Shown: positions 22,559 through 33,710 of the stretch, one piece after another
Position numbering within the stretch: position 1 is the stretch's first letter
Layout: each line of letters begins with the position of its first letter
From: Lateolabrax maculatus
Lineage: Eukaryota > Chordata > Actinopteri > Acropomatiformes > Lateolabracidae
Direction: 5' to 3'
Length of the DNA stretch: 64,000 bases
NCBI GenBank assembly: GCA_031216445.1
Contig: CM062210.1
Location: 12,969,501 to 13,033,500 of the forward strand
Program-made: the position numbers and the translations under genes
The notes under the pieces: generated by a model
The model's database searches: none
What the model saw: the letters and a program-made list of their open reading frames with translations, nothing else
What the model was told of the DNA's origin: nothing

Positions 22559-22899
22559 AACAAAAGTGTACGGACACACGTAATACAACACAGACACTGC
22601 ATACTAAAATATAATCACACTTCCTCTCTCTCTATCTCATATAGACTTGCGTGAACAGGACTAAAAGCTTCACACTCTGTAATTTGTGATACAACATTTT
22701 GTGGGAGAAAAGAAAAATCTAGGCAGACAAAACATCCCATGAAAATAATGCAGTAACTACAGTAAATCACTCTGCTAGTGTGGAAAACACAGCTCTAATT
22801 CTAAAGCCTCTCACACTGAAAAATTGATCTTTATTTTCGGGGCAATGTGCTTTGAAACAAAAGGGAAAAGTAACTTAATATGCAGGAAATGAAGAAATG
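22556..22899. other. AT-rich spacer
   Basis: No gene or specific motif cluster seen. Confidence 0.5.
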
Positions 22900-23240
22900 A
22901 AGACTACAGTACACGGAGCACTTTGAGTTTGCACTTTCAAAGCCGGGAGAAACGAGCGTTTGAATTTCCCACCCCCCCAAGAGATAGCAGGGGAAAGGCA
23001 GGGCCTGATTTTATTAATTTCATCTGTAGTTATGTTTCTCCTGAATAAAACATTAATACTCCCAGGAACAAGGGAATAACAGAAACAGAAAGAAAGACAG
23101 CTGCTTCTCTTTTAATTAGCAAGTGCAACTCACTCTCGCTCTCTCCAGCCGTCCCAGCTATCTATCTTTGTATCGCCCTTCAAGTGTTTCTCTGTCAATC
23201 AAGCCATCTTTCCCCTAACTAGAATGAAAGGGAACTCTTT
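22900..23240. promoter_or_regulatory. Candidate conserved noncoding regulatory block
   Basis: Contains GCACTTTCAAAGCCGGGAG, GATTTTATTAATTTCATC, TCTTTTAATTAGCAAGTGC and GTATCGCCCTTCAAGTG in unique sequence without a coding frame. Confidence 0.37.
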
Positions 23241-23814
23241 GTCAACTTTAAAATCACAGCTTCTTACTTTACAGCGACATCTCAAAGTTGCACACCATAA
23301 ATAGTGTTAAAGACAGTAATGTGCTGTGCAGAAAAGGAAATATGAAAATGAGTTTGTGGTCTGTGAAAAGTTTGTTCATGTTTCTGCTTCTACACAATTA
23401 TTCTGGACACATCCACGTCTTAGAAACTCATAAACAGCAATGGTGGGTGTGTGCTGACTTCATCGCCTGTGTAATACCACTTTTAACAGACTGCATTAGT
23501 GTAAAATTGTTCTCACTGGACACAGATTGAATAGATGTGTGCAGGCTATGGCACATGGGAGTTAAAGCTGAACTAAAGTAATCGTAATAATCAAGTACGG
23601 AGGAAATCGCACCAAAGCAATTAGTCCCTCTGGAAATATTAAGACGAATGTGATAGTGATGCCATAGGAAATAAAAAATACCATAACATGTGAGGTCACT
23701 ATAAATCCCAATGTTGTTGGATTGTTATACTGATGTTCATTATGGAAAGCATTTTAGTTGCTGATGTTCATGCCTGCCATCAATAAAACTGAATCAGTTC
23801 TTAGAATTTTACAG
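23241..23814. other. AT-rich spacer, no gene seen
   Basis: An 80-codon frame at 23288-23530 has no recognisable features and no clear splice context. Confidence 0.45.
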
Positions 23815-24034
23815 TCTTTTGACATCTGAGATAGCAGCCAGGCTAATAAAAAGCCCCTCTTCTCCAGGGGCTAAAGGACAATGTATGGAAATAGCAGGCT
23901 AATAGTGTTGGAAGGCGAATGCCCGATCCATAAGTTCCATCCTGGCATAAGAAAGATCTCAGAGATCATAATATTGAGCTATGGAATCAAGGGTCTCGAG
24001 AGCGATTTTAAAGGATGGTTGTGCCAGCACTGCA
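23815..24034. promoter_or_regulatory. Candidate conserved noncoding block with short hairpin
   Basis: Unique sequence with GCCAGGCTAATAAAAAGC and GCAGGCTAATAGTG (related CAGGCTAATA words about 65 bp apart) and a 7-bp stem (AGCCCCT/AGGGGCT) at about 23852-23872. It ends at the CA array. Confidence 0.35.
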
Positions 24035-24035
24035 A

Positions 24036-24036
<1 letters not shown>

Positions 24037-24076
<40 letters not shown>
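24037..24076. repeat. (CA)n microsatellite
   Basis: Pure array of 20 units. Confidence 0.98.
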
Positions 24077-24081
<5 letters not shown>

Positions 24082-25050
24082 CACTCATACACACGTATAG
24101 TCTCCTCTGCCTTGCCCCAGGGTGCAGCCAGTCTGAGATCACACTGGCAGGTTCACTTGTAAAGCTGCAGCTTTAGGCTCTCAGACAGAGAAAACTACAG
24201 ACGGTCGCTGCTGCAGGTAGAAACACTGAGCTTGAAGAGTTTCATTCCAAAACAAGATATGCCCTGGTTGGAAATGTGTGACAAAATGATTTTCTAGCAT
24301 GAAAGTGAAACTCACATTTGAATGTTACTGATGTTATTAGCTTTCTTTAGCCTTTTACCTATGGAGAAGTATCTTCAAAGTATACACATACGGTATTTGT
24401 TCTGTGTTTTTTTTAAAGTTTTCTTTTGTTTGCTTGTACATATGTATCTGATGCAATGCTACAGAAAGTACTCCAAGAACATTTGATGACTGCAGCTGCA
24501 ACACTTTCATGATTATTTTGTCATTCACATACTTGTATCTTTGTGAGTTTTCAGACTGTCTCTTCTAAATAACTCTGAATCTAAATTTAGCAAAGACCTA
24601 AACTAATATGTGACCATTTAAAATTTTAAGCAGCGTGTTAGAAAAGTTTTTTCTGTTAGTTTTCCACCTTGGAAATGGAAAGAGGAGACGTGCTGAGGCG
24701 GGTTTGAGAGGGAGAGTGGGAGAGAGGGAAAATGGATGGAAGTCTGGGGCGCAACGAGGGGTGAGAAAGTCCCACGAAGAGTGAAGGGCCTCTGTAATGA
24801 TTGAGAGGGATTACCAGAAAACTCAGTGGACTGGGAAAGAGAGGGAGAGTCACAGAAAGAGGTAAAGAGAATAAAAGTGAGAGAGAAAGTACTGTATGAA
24901 GGGCAGAAAGATGAGAACGTGACGGAAGCTGGTGTGTGTGCATGGGTGTATGTTTGGGTTTGGGGGCTAATTCAGAAATAAATTGATTCAATCAGTAAAT
25001 GAAGCCATGCGTGGGCTATATACTATTATAATGAAAATAATGCAGAATGC
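24077..25050. other. Spacer with GA-rich section
   Basis: AT-rich unique sequence to about 24655, then GA-rich sequence at 24675-24900 that yields a Ser/Leu/Pro-rich 111-codon minus-strand frame, rejected as a gene. Confidence 0.48.
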
Positions 25051-25200
25051 TTAAAGGGATACTGTGACATTTCAAATTTTGGATGTTTTTTTCACTTCAC
25101 CGTGAACAGATCACAGCAGGGGCAAAAAGTTTCTCTTGTTGCACTAAAGTTCTGCCCACAACCATTCAGTAGTAGGTCACCACAAACTAGCCAGATACAA
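25051..25200. mobile_element. Possible MITE left end (TTAA-type)
   Basis: TTAAAGGGATACTGTGACAT at about 25052-25071, followed by a T-rich GTTTTTTTCACTTCACC phrase, resembles the start of abundant fish MITEs that insert at TTAA and begin TTAAAGGGATA. The matching right end was not located. Confidence 0.35.
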
Positions 25201-26140
25201 ATAAGGCTGTGATTCAAACTAAACACATTTCTAAGATAATATAGTGATCATTCATATACAATAAATATCCATGTGAAAATGGTGTAAAAATCAATGAACA
25301 TATGCCCTAAAGATAAACAACATTGCATGAACACTTACTGAGATTATAAAGCCTTGGAAAGCAAGAAAGGAGTAATTTTTTCCATCAAATTCAAGGTTTA
25401 TATAAACTCATGCTATAGAAATGGCTCATATTCAAGGTTGTGAGAGAGCATGAAATTAAATAGATCAGAACTTGTAGTCTGCAAGAGCGGCAGGAACACA
25501 CTGAAAAGATATAGTATAAAGCTTTCTTCAAATTATCCGAAGACTTCTACACAATTAATCATTTGGCCGTTGGAGGGAGACCCAGGTTTTACAAAAAAAT
25601 AGGCAATGAAATTAGTTTATTAAATAAAATTAAATAAATATATTTAAAAACTATACTGTGGACTATACTCCTTTTTTACAGAACTATAAAAAATTCACAT
25701 TTTTAGGGTTGTCTTAATTTGTTTATTGATGAATATAATTTTTTTTCTAATCTACTTCATGTCTCAAAATAGTGCAACTGCCCTACAATAATCAGAGTGA
25801 CACACCATGAGATGTATAAAAAAATTATTTTACAGCTTTTGACCCTTTTTTTATATAGTATTTTTTCCTTCTTTCACAGAGCTCTGCATATTGTTTGCCC
25901 CAGTTAGCTGGTTTCACTTTGTATATTATAATATACATTGTTGAAAAGTATACTTAAAGGGTATTGTCCTGTTTTTATGTTGAACGGAAATGCTGGCAGC
26001 TTTGTGCAACATAAAATATTGAATGTTGGATATGTATCATCTCTCCCTCTCTCACTCGGTGCTGTGGTCTGTGTGTTTCTGTGGTCTACCTATGCCTCCT
26101 ATTGGTCTGATCGCTGCAGTCCACAACAATCTCAGTCCTT
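25201..26140. other. AT-rich spacer, no gene seen
   Basis: Strongly AT-rich with several T-runs (about 25740, 25845, 25861). No exon is supported. Confidence 0.5.
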
Positions 26141-26365
26141 TCATAGGAGACGGAAGGAGGAAGGGAGGGAGTCAGGAAAGACAGATGAGAGACAGGGAAA
26201 AACAGGGGAGCGAAGGGAGGAAGGATGGTGAGTGATAGAGTGGGAGAGAATGAGGGGGAGAGAAAAGAAAGAAGAAAGCCTGTGGGGGGAGGGAGGGGGT
26301 GCGATAGAAAGAAATGGGGTGGGAGGAGGCGGGGGCGGGGAGGCTGGGAGGGAGGAAGGAAGATC
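26141..26365. repeat. Polypurine G/A-rich tract with G-runs
   Basis: About 220 bases almost entirely purine on the plus strand. The right part (26310-26360) has many G3-G5 runs at short spacing, so it could form G-quadruplex or triplex structures. Long frames on the minus strand (up to 168 codons) are Ser/Pro/Leu low complexity. Confidence 0.9.
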
Positions 26366-26500
26366 TTATGAATGTTGACCACTGTCCCTCTACATAAATC
26401 TGCACATTAACTGCATCAAATGAGGCTCCCCATGTTTTCTCATCTTCTCTTCCCTCACTATCCCTTTTTCTCTTTCTCCCATACACCCAGCCAAATACGC

Positions 26501-26529
26501 ACACACACACACACACACACATATACAGA

Positions 26530-26569
<40 letters not shown>

Positions 26570-26581
26570 ACCACCACCACA
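26501..26581. repeat. (AC)n microsatellite with (CCA)n tail
   Basis: AC array at 26501-26520, short ATATACAGAG interruption, AC array at 26531-26568, then about four CCA units. Confidence 0.97.
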
Positions 26582-26935
26582 ACCCCCCTGGTCGCCATCT
26601 CGCATCTGATTGGGCAGTGTCATTTATAATGTCTGTCCACATCAGGGGACGTTGTAGGGACCTCCGTCCTAACAACACTTCCCCCTGTCACGCCCCAGTA
26701 CCTGATGGGTAGAAATAAACCAACAGCCATGCCGCAGAGAAAGCGACAGTGTCACACAGCTAATATCAACTATGAATAATGACACATTGCTATTACAACT
26801 GTTCTGGCTCTCATCTGCCTGATAAACATTTGGGAATTGAAAAATGCAGAGGCGACGTTCGTCTTGTTTCATAAAGACAATGAACGCGACGCAAAGAGAA
26901 GACAACATCTTGAGCAACATCGCTGAAGAATTGTG
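26582..26935. promoter_or_regulatory. Candidate conserved noncoding regulatory block
   Basis: Long unique stretch with CATCTGATTGGGCAGTGTC, GTGTCATTTATAATGTC, CACAGCTAATATCAAC, TATGAATAATGACAC, ATCTGCCTGATAAAC and a CpG-bearing GCGACGTTCGTC. The overlapping frames are short. Among the better candidates by appearance. Confidence 0.42.
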
Positions 26936-27729
26936 ATTGTTTTTCTTGTATCCTTGGAAAGCTCACACGGGTAAAAGGAAAGTCCAGAAGAAAAAGGGTT
27001 GCAAGATAATGTGTGAATAATTCCTATTAAATACAAGACTGTGCAATATTGTTAATATTACAAGCAAATGCCAAAACATAATGAAAGAAAAACTATGAAA
27101 TTATGAAAAATATTGTGCAAATTCTGAAGAATACGGTGGTGGATCAAGTTTTTTTCTTAGACTTCAATATCTATGTATAATATATATACACTTTGATGTA
27201 TATATTTAAATGATATGCACTGTAAAGTACAGAAGTGATTATTCATCCCAAATCTATCTATGACTTACATTATTTTAGTATTGCCTTTTATTTACATAAA
27301 TAGAATTATTAATTATGATGAAGGAAATTAATATCTGACAAAATATATTTTATTCATGCAGTACACAAAATATTCTGGGATAATTAAATGCAGGACAATA
27401 TTTCTAGATTAATCAAACTGAAACATTACTCAACTAAATGTTATTTTCTGAATTAATGTTATATATTTGTAGGCCTGATAAAAGTAGAAGCAAGTTTCTA
27501 TAATGAGTGCAAAATATGCTTGTTTTAATATTTAATTTACATCTTCTTACAGTTTATGCATAGATGTAACAGATGTCCCAATACTGTGTATCTCATCATG
27601 TAGATATCTTGTTAACATTTGGCATTTGTTATAGCATTATAGCCTATGGAAACAAAGAAATTGACATCATTATTTAAAAAAAAATAAGAGCACAATGTCG
27701 ACATTGTGACATCAATATTAAAAATATAC
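26936..27729. other. Strongly AT-rich spacer
   Basis: AT-rich with ATATATAC words near 27178-27195. No gene. Includes the 18-bp palindrome listed next. Confidence 0.5.
27691..27708. repeat. Perfect 18-bp palindrome
   Basis: CACAATGTCGACATTGTG is its own reverse complement, centred on GTCGAC. It is flanked by related TTGACATCATTATTT and TGACATCAATATT phrases. It could be a dimeric binding site (ACAATG is a SOX-type word and appears on both strands) or chance. Confidence 0.75.
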
Positions 27730-28165
27730 TTTTTTTCCACAAACTGGATCCATTGCAGAGGTATAGCGGCCACATGTGAAACCTACATTTGCGTCTATTA
27801 TTCTGTATATACTCATCACTTCACATGAGAAAGACATGAAAGATTGAGCCAAGCCTTTGAAGCAGACGCCAGGGCTGCCGCCTCCCTCCCTTGAGCCGCT
27901 GCCACCTCTCCTCAAAGGCAGCTTGACTCCCACATGCAACTCAGGAACATTAAACGGGCCCAACAAAAATTCTAATGACCCTCTAGATTTCTGACCACAC
28001 AAAAAGGGGGCAGCCACCGATTTGCATTGCCATTCTGGTGTTCAGTGATGGCGAGCAATTTCCATGTGTAATGAGTGTGTTGTTTGCCACTCTCCCCTCC
28101 TGGTCAATAATTACCAGCCTTGCAGCCTGAAGTGAGTCTATTTTAGGTCGGAAACCCCCTGGTTC
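27730..28165. promoter_or_regulatory. Candidate conserved noncoding regulatory block
   Basis: Unique balanced sequence over about 430 bp with CAAGCCTTTGAAGCAGACG, AACATTAAACGGGCC, AATTCTAATGACCC, GATTTGCATTGCC (octamer ATTTGCAT at 28020-28027), GTGTAATGAGTG and TCAATAATTACCAGCC. A 99-codon minus-strand frame covers part of it with no recognisable domain. Confidence 0.42.
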
Positions 28166-28198
28166 AAAAAGCTTAACTCGGCCATAAACACACCAACT

Positions 28199-28276
28199 TT
28201 TTTTTTTTTCTCTCTTTCTTTCTCTCTCTCTGGGTAATCCCACTTTTGTTGGCTGTGAAGAGGAAGGTGAGGAGCA

Positions 28277-28320
<44 letters not shown>

Positions 28321-28321
28321 G
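28199..28321. repeat. (CT)n tract and (GA)n tract in inverted arrangement
   Basis: T-run and CT/CTTT units at 28199-28231 face a GA array at 28280-28321. These are reverse complements about 50 bp apart, able to pair as a large hairpin. Confidence 0.93.
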
Positions 28322-28545
28322 TGAGGTCAAAGCCAAAGGAAAGATTCACGTCACCAAAGATCAAGAGGGCCATTTCTCTCTCCTTGTCTAATCATGTATG
28401 TTGGGCCACCTTGTGTTGCCGCTTCCCAAACGACGAATGAAACGTCATAAAAAATAAAAAAAAAAAACGACAACACAGGTATTTAATTCACATGGTCACA
28501 CATCATATGTAAGTCTACTGGATTGACCAGAAACAGTTGAGTTGA

Positions 28546-28735
28546 TTGTTCGGTGATCCCCAGGAGCTGCTTTATGCTAATGTTTGCATCGATGCCTACA
28601 AAGCCACCGCCGCTGTCCAAAGGCACATCAAGGAAATGAGAGAGCAGGCCGAGCCTTTGTGTGCGCCGTGTACAATAAAGGGAGGATTTAGAGGCCTTGC
28701 TGGCCGACCGCAGGGGACAAACAAAATGAATGAAG
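28546..28735 (+). other. Conserved-looking block, possible exon
   Basis: An open frame without ATG at its start reads from a possible AG acceptor at 28562-28563 through about 56 codons (for example LLYANVCIDAYK, then AAVQRHIKEMREQ) to a weak GTGAAG donor-like site near 28733. Composition and codon choice look more protein-like than other frames here, but I recognise no family, the acceptor lacks a good pyrimidine tract, and downstream the frame enters a G-rich repeat. A conserved noncoding element (it includes GCTTTATGCTAATGTTTGC) is at least as likely. Confidence 0.22.
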
Positions 28736-28747
28736 TGAAGCGGAGTA

Positions 28748-28796
28748 GGGGTTGGGGTTGGGGACTCTGCCATGGCGGGTTGGGTTGGGGTGGGGG
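28748..28796 (+). repeat. G-rich GGGGTT-like tract, G-quadruplex candidate
   Basis: GGGG runs with TT loops at 28748-28763 and GGG-TT-GGG-TT-GGGG-T-GGGGG at 28777-28796. The second alone satisfies the usual four-run quadruplex pattern. It resembles a short degenerate telomere-type repeat but is not TTAGGG. Confidence 0.85.
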
Positions 28797-28799
28797 AGA

Positions 28800-30095
28800 C
28801 TGGCTAATGCACCCCCTCCATAACCTCCCTACCCGCCCCGTCATCGCAGGACAGCCCATATATAACGCAGACACGTTTGGTCTCTCCAAAAGGTCACAAA
28901 AGGGTAAAACTTAAGAGGAAAGATGAGAGCACTGCTGTCATAAAAAAAGAAAAACGTGTGTAAGGGGAGAATAAGTGGCTATTCCTCTTAAGCCGTGGAT
29001 AAAATATTTCAGATTCAACGATGCAGTGTCCTGGCCACCAGGGTTCTGGATTTATTGCTGGGGTCAAAACTCAGTGCCGATCAATAGTCAATCAGAGTTA
29101 TCAAACACCAATTATATGAGGACAATGTCCAGACATGCTGCACTGATTTATTGTCCTGTATTTGTTATTTCTCAGCAGAATGTGCCTAATGGCTAGAAGT
29201 CTGGGTATTAAATGTCTCAATACAAATTATTTTATTAGAGGAATTACACTTTAAATGGATTCATTTAGTTACATTTTAATGAATCAGGTACATTCTGTTA
29301 ATCATGTTAAATATATTTTTAAGCAAGCATAATAATATAAGGGTAATAAAAAAGGTACCATATTTAAAAATTGTATTAACTAATTCAATATTGATGAAAC
29401 AGCAAACATACAGATGCATGACGTGTGACAGAATGTTTTCAGTTAATTCTTACTGACAAACAAATCTAAAAATAAATAATTTCTGATTATTTAGATTGGC
29501 ATATCATCTTGTATCTAAATGAACATCAAGGAAACGCAAAAAGGAAAAACTGAGCAGTGCCTCAGTGCATCTGTGCAAACTAGAGACCTCACAGATGTGC
29601 TTTCAAGAAAGGAAAAAAAAAACATTTACTGGGGTGCTGCTGAAGAAATGTAGTGTAATGGAAGCACTTAATAGACATGAGAGGTTTATACTTGAAAGCC
29701 CCATCATCCCCCTTAATGCATAGCCATTTGTTTATTGAAAAGGGTCTTCATTAAAAACAAGTTGGAAGGGGGAAGAAAAATGAAAAACAATAATTATATT
29801 GATGGCTTAAAAATCACATCAAAATTAAGATATTTATCAGAAGCAAGTGCACTGTAATCCCCTAAGTGCTTCTTTTATAATGCCACAAACACAGCAAAAG
29901 CAAAAACAAAAGCAACTCTCAAAGACTTTCCTCAATTCCTCCTCTCTTTGCCTTGTTTCACCATCCATCTCTCTTTTCAATCAAGCTCTCTGTATCTCTC
30001 TTTTTTTGCCCTTTCCCTGCCTTTTTTCAGAGAAAAGGGTCTAATTGCACCTGAAAAAGAGAAAGGGGAGCAAAAGGAGAACATCCTCAATAGCA
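28800..30095. other. AT-rich spacer, no gene seen
   Basis: The first 100 bases are balanced. From about 29190 it is strongly AT-rich. CT-rich sequence at about 29930-30030 gives a Ser/Leu-rich 65-codon frame that I do not accept. Confidence 0.48.
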
Positions 30096-30340
30096 AATCG
30101 TTTAGACATTGAATTTGGAATTTCCTCTCATTTTTTTATTACTTTCTCTTTTAAATTTCAAGGGCGTTCGGACGATGTGTCTGTCAGGCAACGAGGCTCT
30201 TGTTCCTTTTTCTCTCTGCGTCTCCTGACGGCTTACCACAGCCAAGATATGCATCTCCTGACCTGTATGTTAAATTCATAGTTTCACCAGTGACGACAGC
30301 AATGCTGGACAACGGAAAGGAAAAATTGGTGTCTGGTATA
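30096..30340. promoter_or_regulatory. Candidate conserved noncoding block
   Basis: Unique sequence with TTTAGACATTGAATTTGG, GGGCGTTCGGACGATG, GGCTTACCACAGCC and GTTAAATTCATAG, ending at a TG array (about 30345-30387). Frames on both strands are short or enter the repeat. Confidence 0.3.
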
Positions 30341-30344
30341 TATA

Positions 30345-30387
30345 TGTGTGTGTGCGTGTGTTTGTGTGTGTGTGTGTGTGCGTGTGT
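30345..30387. repeat. (TG)n microsatellite, imperfect
   Basis: TG units interrupted by TGCG and TTTG. Confidence 0.93.
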
Positions 30388-31139
30388 CACGGGGGGTGGG
30401 GTGGGCCATGGGGTGATTTTTCTGCCCCCGTAACCATGACAACCCTCATCTCTAGAGCGTTGGAAGGGAAGGGATGGCGACTCACACTCAGGGAGATTCT
30501 GATGTCTGAGGTCCCCCTGATTTCTTTTGTTGTGCATTTATTGTGTGTGTCCATGTGTGAATATATGTGTGAGTATGTGTGGTGCACACAATTTCATAAA
30601 ATTTCATTTTATTCATTCAATTGTATTTAATTATAGAACACACAAATTACTGCCAGGCCTGGTCAAAACTTAATTTTAAAAAAATCACGTTTTATTTTTA
30701 TAAGAAGGGCCTGGTAGATTTCAAATTAAAATTTGAAATGCTTGCAAAATAGAAACATAATAAACACATTTCATTGATTAATCAAAATCATCCCAAATTA
30801 AGGCTTTAAGAATAAGAGAATAACACATATTGTCTGAAATCTTTATGCATATTTCAGCAGATTTTCTGCTGATGAGTCAATGGTTTCTAATAGTCTAAAT
30901 GCAAGTATGATAAAAATCAAATCTTATCTTTTCTTTTTCTCATCAAACCAACACTGTCACCAAATGCAACATGCCTAAATCTCCAGTCATAAACATTTCT
31001 CAGATCAAATTCTATACGGGCATTTCTGAATTCATATTCAACATAGCCCATCGTATGTAGGCAGGAATATAGATAGGGGAATATGAATGTCAGAGGGAAC
31101 ATTTTAATCATTTGGCAGGGTTGGAAGCCCAATCTCCAA
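30388..31139. other. Spacer with small palindrome
   Basis: The first 150 bases are balanced and could belong to the preceding candidate element. AT-rich afterwards. ATTTCAAATT and AATTTGAAAT at 30718-30739 form a 10-bp inverted repeat with a 2-nt centre. No gene. Confidence 0.45.
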
Positions 31140-31330
31140 ACATCCACATTTTGACACACGATCTCCCTCTCTCTCTTCCCGCCCTCCCTCCCCTCTATCC
31201 TCTGGTTTCATCATCTCATCTCACACCCTTCGTGTCTCAGGGACCTATTAAATCCCCCCCCCCCCCTCCCTCCCTCACCAGTACACCTCTCTCTGCCTCT
31301 GCCTCTCTCTCTCTCTCCCTCTCAAATGTC
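31140..31330. repeat. Pyrimidine-rich tract with C13 run
   Basis: CT/CCCT-rich low-complexity sequence with 13 consecutive C at 31254-31266. Confidence 0.9.
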
Positions 31331-31457
31331 ACCTTCATTTTTCTGTTCATATTCTCGGACTGGAGCTCCCTGTAGATGGTTTAATTTTTTTGGCCCTCAC
31401 CACCACCTCCACTGCCCACGGTGCTCACTGTGGTCTCTAGCAGGGGATGATGAGGCC

Positions 31458-31458
<1 letters not shown>

Positions 31459-31510
<52 letters not shown>
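31459..31510. repeat. (TG)n microsatellite
   Basis: Near-pure TG array, one TTTG interruption at its start. Confidence 0.97.
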
Positions 31511-31512
<2 letters not shown>

Positions 31513-31639
31513 CAGTGAGCTTGCATAAATGTGTATAACAGGATGTCATAATGACTGATATTGTTTCCTCTCTTTTCCTAAACCCCTTTTTATGTGGGGG
31601 TCGTTTAAGAACAAGAATTGCACTTTATTTTAATCTTTT
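31511..31639. other. Short AT-rich spacer
   Basis: Nothing recognised. Confidence 0.5.
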
Positions 31640-31900
31640 CAACCATCAGCAAACTGACAAAATAACCGCTATCCTTATTTGCCCCCAGCTGGATCAAAGT
31701 TTCCTTAACAACAGTCTCATGTTGTAATGGATTAACGGTTCATAAAAAAACAGCGGTACGAATGGTTTGTGTTAGCATCTATACTCGCAGGCTTGCACAG
31801 TTTTGGCTGGGCAGAGCTCTTTGTCTGCCAGGCCTTGTGGAGTTGATCACACAGTCTGGTGTTGACCTCACTTTTTATACAAAAACAAAAGCTGATCACA
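31640..31900. promoter_or_regulatory. Candidate conserved noncoding block
   Basis: Unique sequence with AAATAACCGCTATCC, GCTGGATCAAAGTTTCC (contains the TCF/LEF-type word ATCAAAG), GTAATGGATTAACGG and GTGTTGACCTCAC (nuclear-receptor half-site-like). No coding frame. Confidence 0.36.
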
Positions 31901-32400
31901 ATAATGAAGCTTATCAGTCAGTGCTCTTTAGGAATTAAAAGTTTTCATTTTACATTACAAATTCTATAGTTCTCTTGACAACATTTGCATGTTTCCCACG
32001 TAGAAATGCCACTGGAACGAACTCTAACACAACATAACACACCTGCACAATTCCTTAAATCAGGAAGTAAATATATTTCGGATGTTGTCCAGGAGGTTTT
32101 TTTTTCTTTTCGTGTACTGTGTCGTATTATTATGTTGTGGAAATGTTGTACCTGGTTGGGTTCATCTTAGAATCACCAGATAAGATAAAAGAGAGGAGAT
32201 ATTCGCTGAGATATAACAGAGATCAGTTTTTGTCGCGCGGTCTTCTCTTCCTGCAGGACGCCGCCGTTGCCATCATGTGAACCTTGTTTTACTGAATAAA
32301 AACATATATCGGTGTACGGCGGTAGTGATACCGAACGCCTTTCTGTTAATGCCCCTTGATAATGTCACTTCACTGCTGTAGAGTATTGTAGCTTACCTTT
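31901..32400. other. AT-rich spacer, no gene seen
   Basis: Includes an ATTTGCAT octamer at 31983-31990 and a small CpG-containing stretch near 32230-32340. No gene can be supported. Confidence 0.42.
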
Positions 32401-32470
32401 ACTCTCTTCCACCTCTTTCCCTCTCTCTCTCTCTCTCTCTTTCTCTCACACACAAACACATACATGCACA
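32401..32470. repeat. (CT)n microsatellite with short CA end
   Basis: CT array at about 32420-32447 passing into CACACA. Confidence 0.95.
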
Positions 32471-32589
32471 CACGTGCACACTCACCGCAGGCTTTGCAGG
32501 CTCCAGCTGCTGCCAAGCACTGCATGAGGGCATAAATTGTTAGGTGTTGGCCAGTAATTCTGAAATGCAATCTTCTCTACTCCTTCCCT

Positions 32590-32812
32590 GCTATCTCTCT
32601 CTCTCTCTCTCCATTTTATTCTCTCTCTCTATCCACTCTCCTTCTATTCTCTCTAAAGCTCCCTCCTACCTTGTTTGTCTCTTTACTTGACCTTTCTTTC
32701 TGCATCTCTGAATGTATATTCTTTCCTTTTGGTTTTGTCTCTCCATATATGTGTCCTCTCGCTCTCTCTGTCCATCTCTTACCCTCTCTCTCGCTCTCTC
32801 TCTCTGTATTAA
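32590..32812. repeat. CT-rich low-complexity region
   Basis: Several CT arrays (about 32595-32610, 32621-32630, 32756-32810) in pyrimidine-rich sequence. Confidence 0.9.
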
Positions 32813-32939
32813 TGATAGCAGGGAAAGGTCACATGATAAATGAGTGGCAAACAAATCAGAGTGTGTTAGACTATACTGAGTGGGGGCCCCCACCCCACTG
32901 AGAGAAAAACAGTGTCCCCGTTCTGAATAATTCTGCATT

Positions 32940-33290
32940 ATATTTCAGCCAACTCTGAACAGAGAATTAAAGCGAGAGCATGAATAGAAATGGAGAAAGA
33001 CAAAGAAAACGAGACAATGGAGTGAGAGATAGGTGGAAAGAAAGTGGAAGAGAGTCCAGAGAAACTGAGAGACAATGAACAATGGGCAGATAAACAGTGC
33101 AATTAAGTGGAAGAAAAAGAGAAGCATGAAATTAAAAGAGAGAAGGAGGGACAAGAAAAAAGAAAGACCCCCCCTCCAACACCATCTCTCCACACCCCTG
33201 AAGAGATGGAGTCAGGGAGTATATGAAAGAGAGAATAAGAATGAGACAGAGATAGCAGGCAGAGAGAAAGACTATTTGTCTCCTCTCTTG
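32940..33290. repeat. GA-rich low-complexity region
   Basis: AGAGA/GAAAG-rich for about 350 bp, in opposite sense to the CT-rich region just upstream. Long frames on either strand here are low complexity. Confidence 0.88.
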
Positions 33291-33399
33291 ACACAGTGGG
33301 ATGATAATGCATTTTAATGACAAGACCTGAGACTGGTTTTATGAGGGGATGGACACGCACACAGAGATACACACACACACACCTACACACACACAAACA

Positions 33400-33710
33400 A
33401 CAAGGACAGGGGAGCCATCACCCCTCACACCCTCTCCTATCGCTCTTAGCACATTCTTCGGTCAAAGCCAAGGAAGCAGTTCACCGGGCTAGACATCATT
33501 CCCTGTTCAGAGAGGCAGGCAGGGAGGGAAGGAGTTCACGGTGAGAAATCAGCAGGAAACTATGGGAGAAGGCAATTTAGAAGCAATCAGAGGGAAATTT
33601 GAGGTGGATTAGGCTGAGGGCTTATAGGAGCGGGGACCCGACGCTGTATCCATCTGTCTATGAGAGGCCTTCATCAGCAGTCATCTCCTGGCTGGCCAAA
33701 TCAATCTCTC
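33400..33710. promoter_or_regulatory. Candidate conserved noncoding block
   Basis: Unique sequence with CGGTCAAAGCCAAGGAAGC, GAAGCAATCAGAGGG, GGTGGATTAGGCTGAGGG and GGGGACCCGACGCTG. No frame of interest. CT-rich sequence follows to about 33800. Confidence 0.32.

Noticed and set aside
26172..26678. 168-codon minus-strand frame
   Set aside because: Made of a TG array plus a polypurine tract read in reverse.
28748..28796. Interstitial telomere repeat
   Set aside because: Units are GGGGTT/GGGTT, not the vertebrate TTAGGG, and only a few are present.
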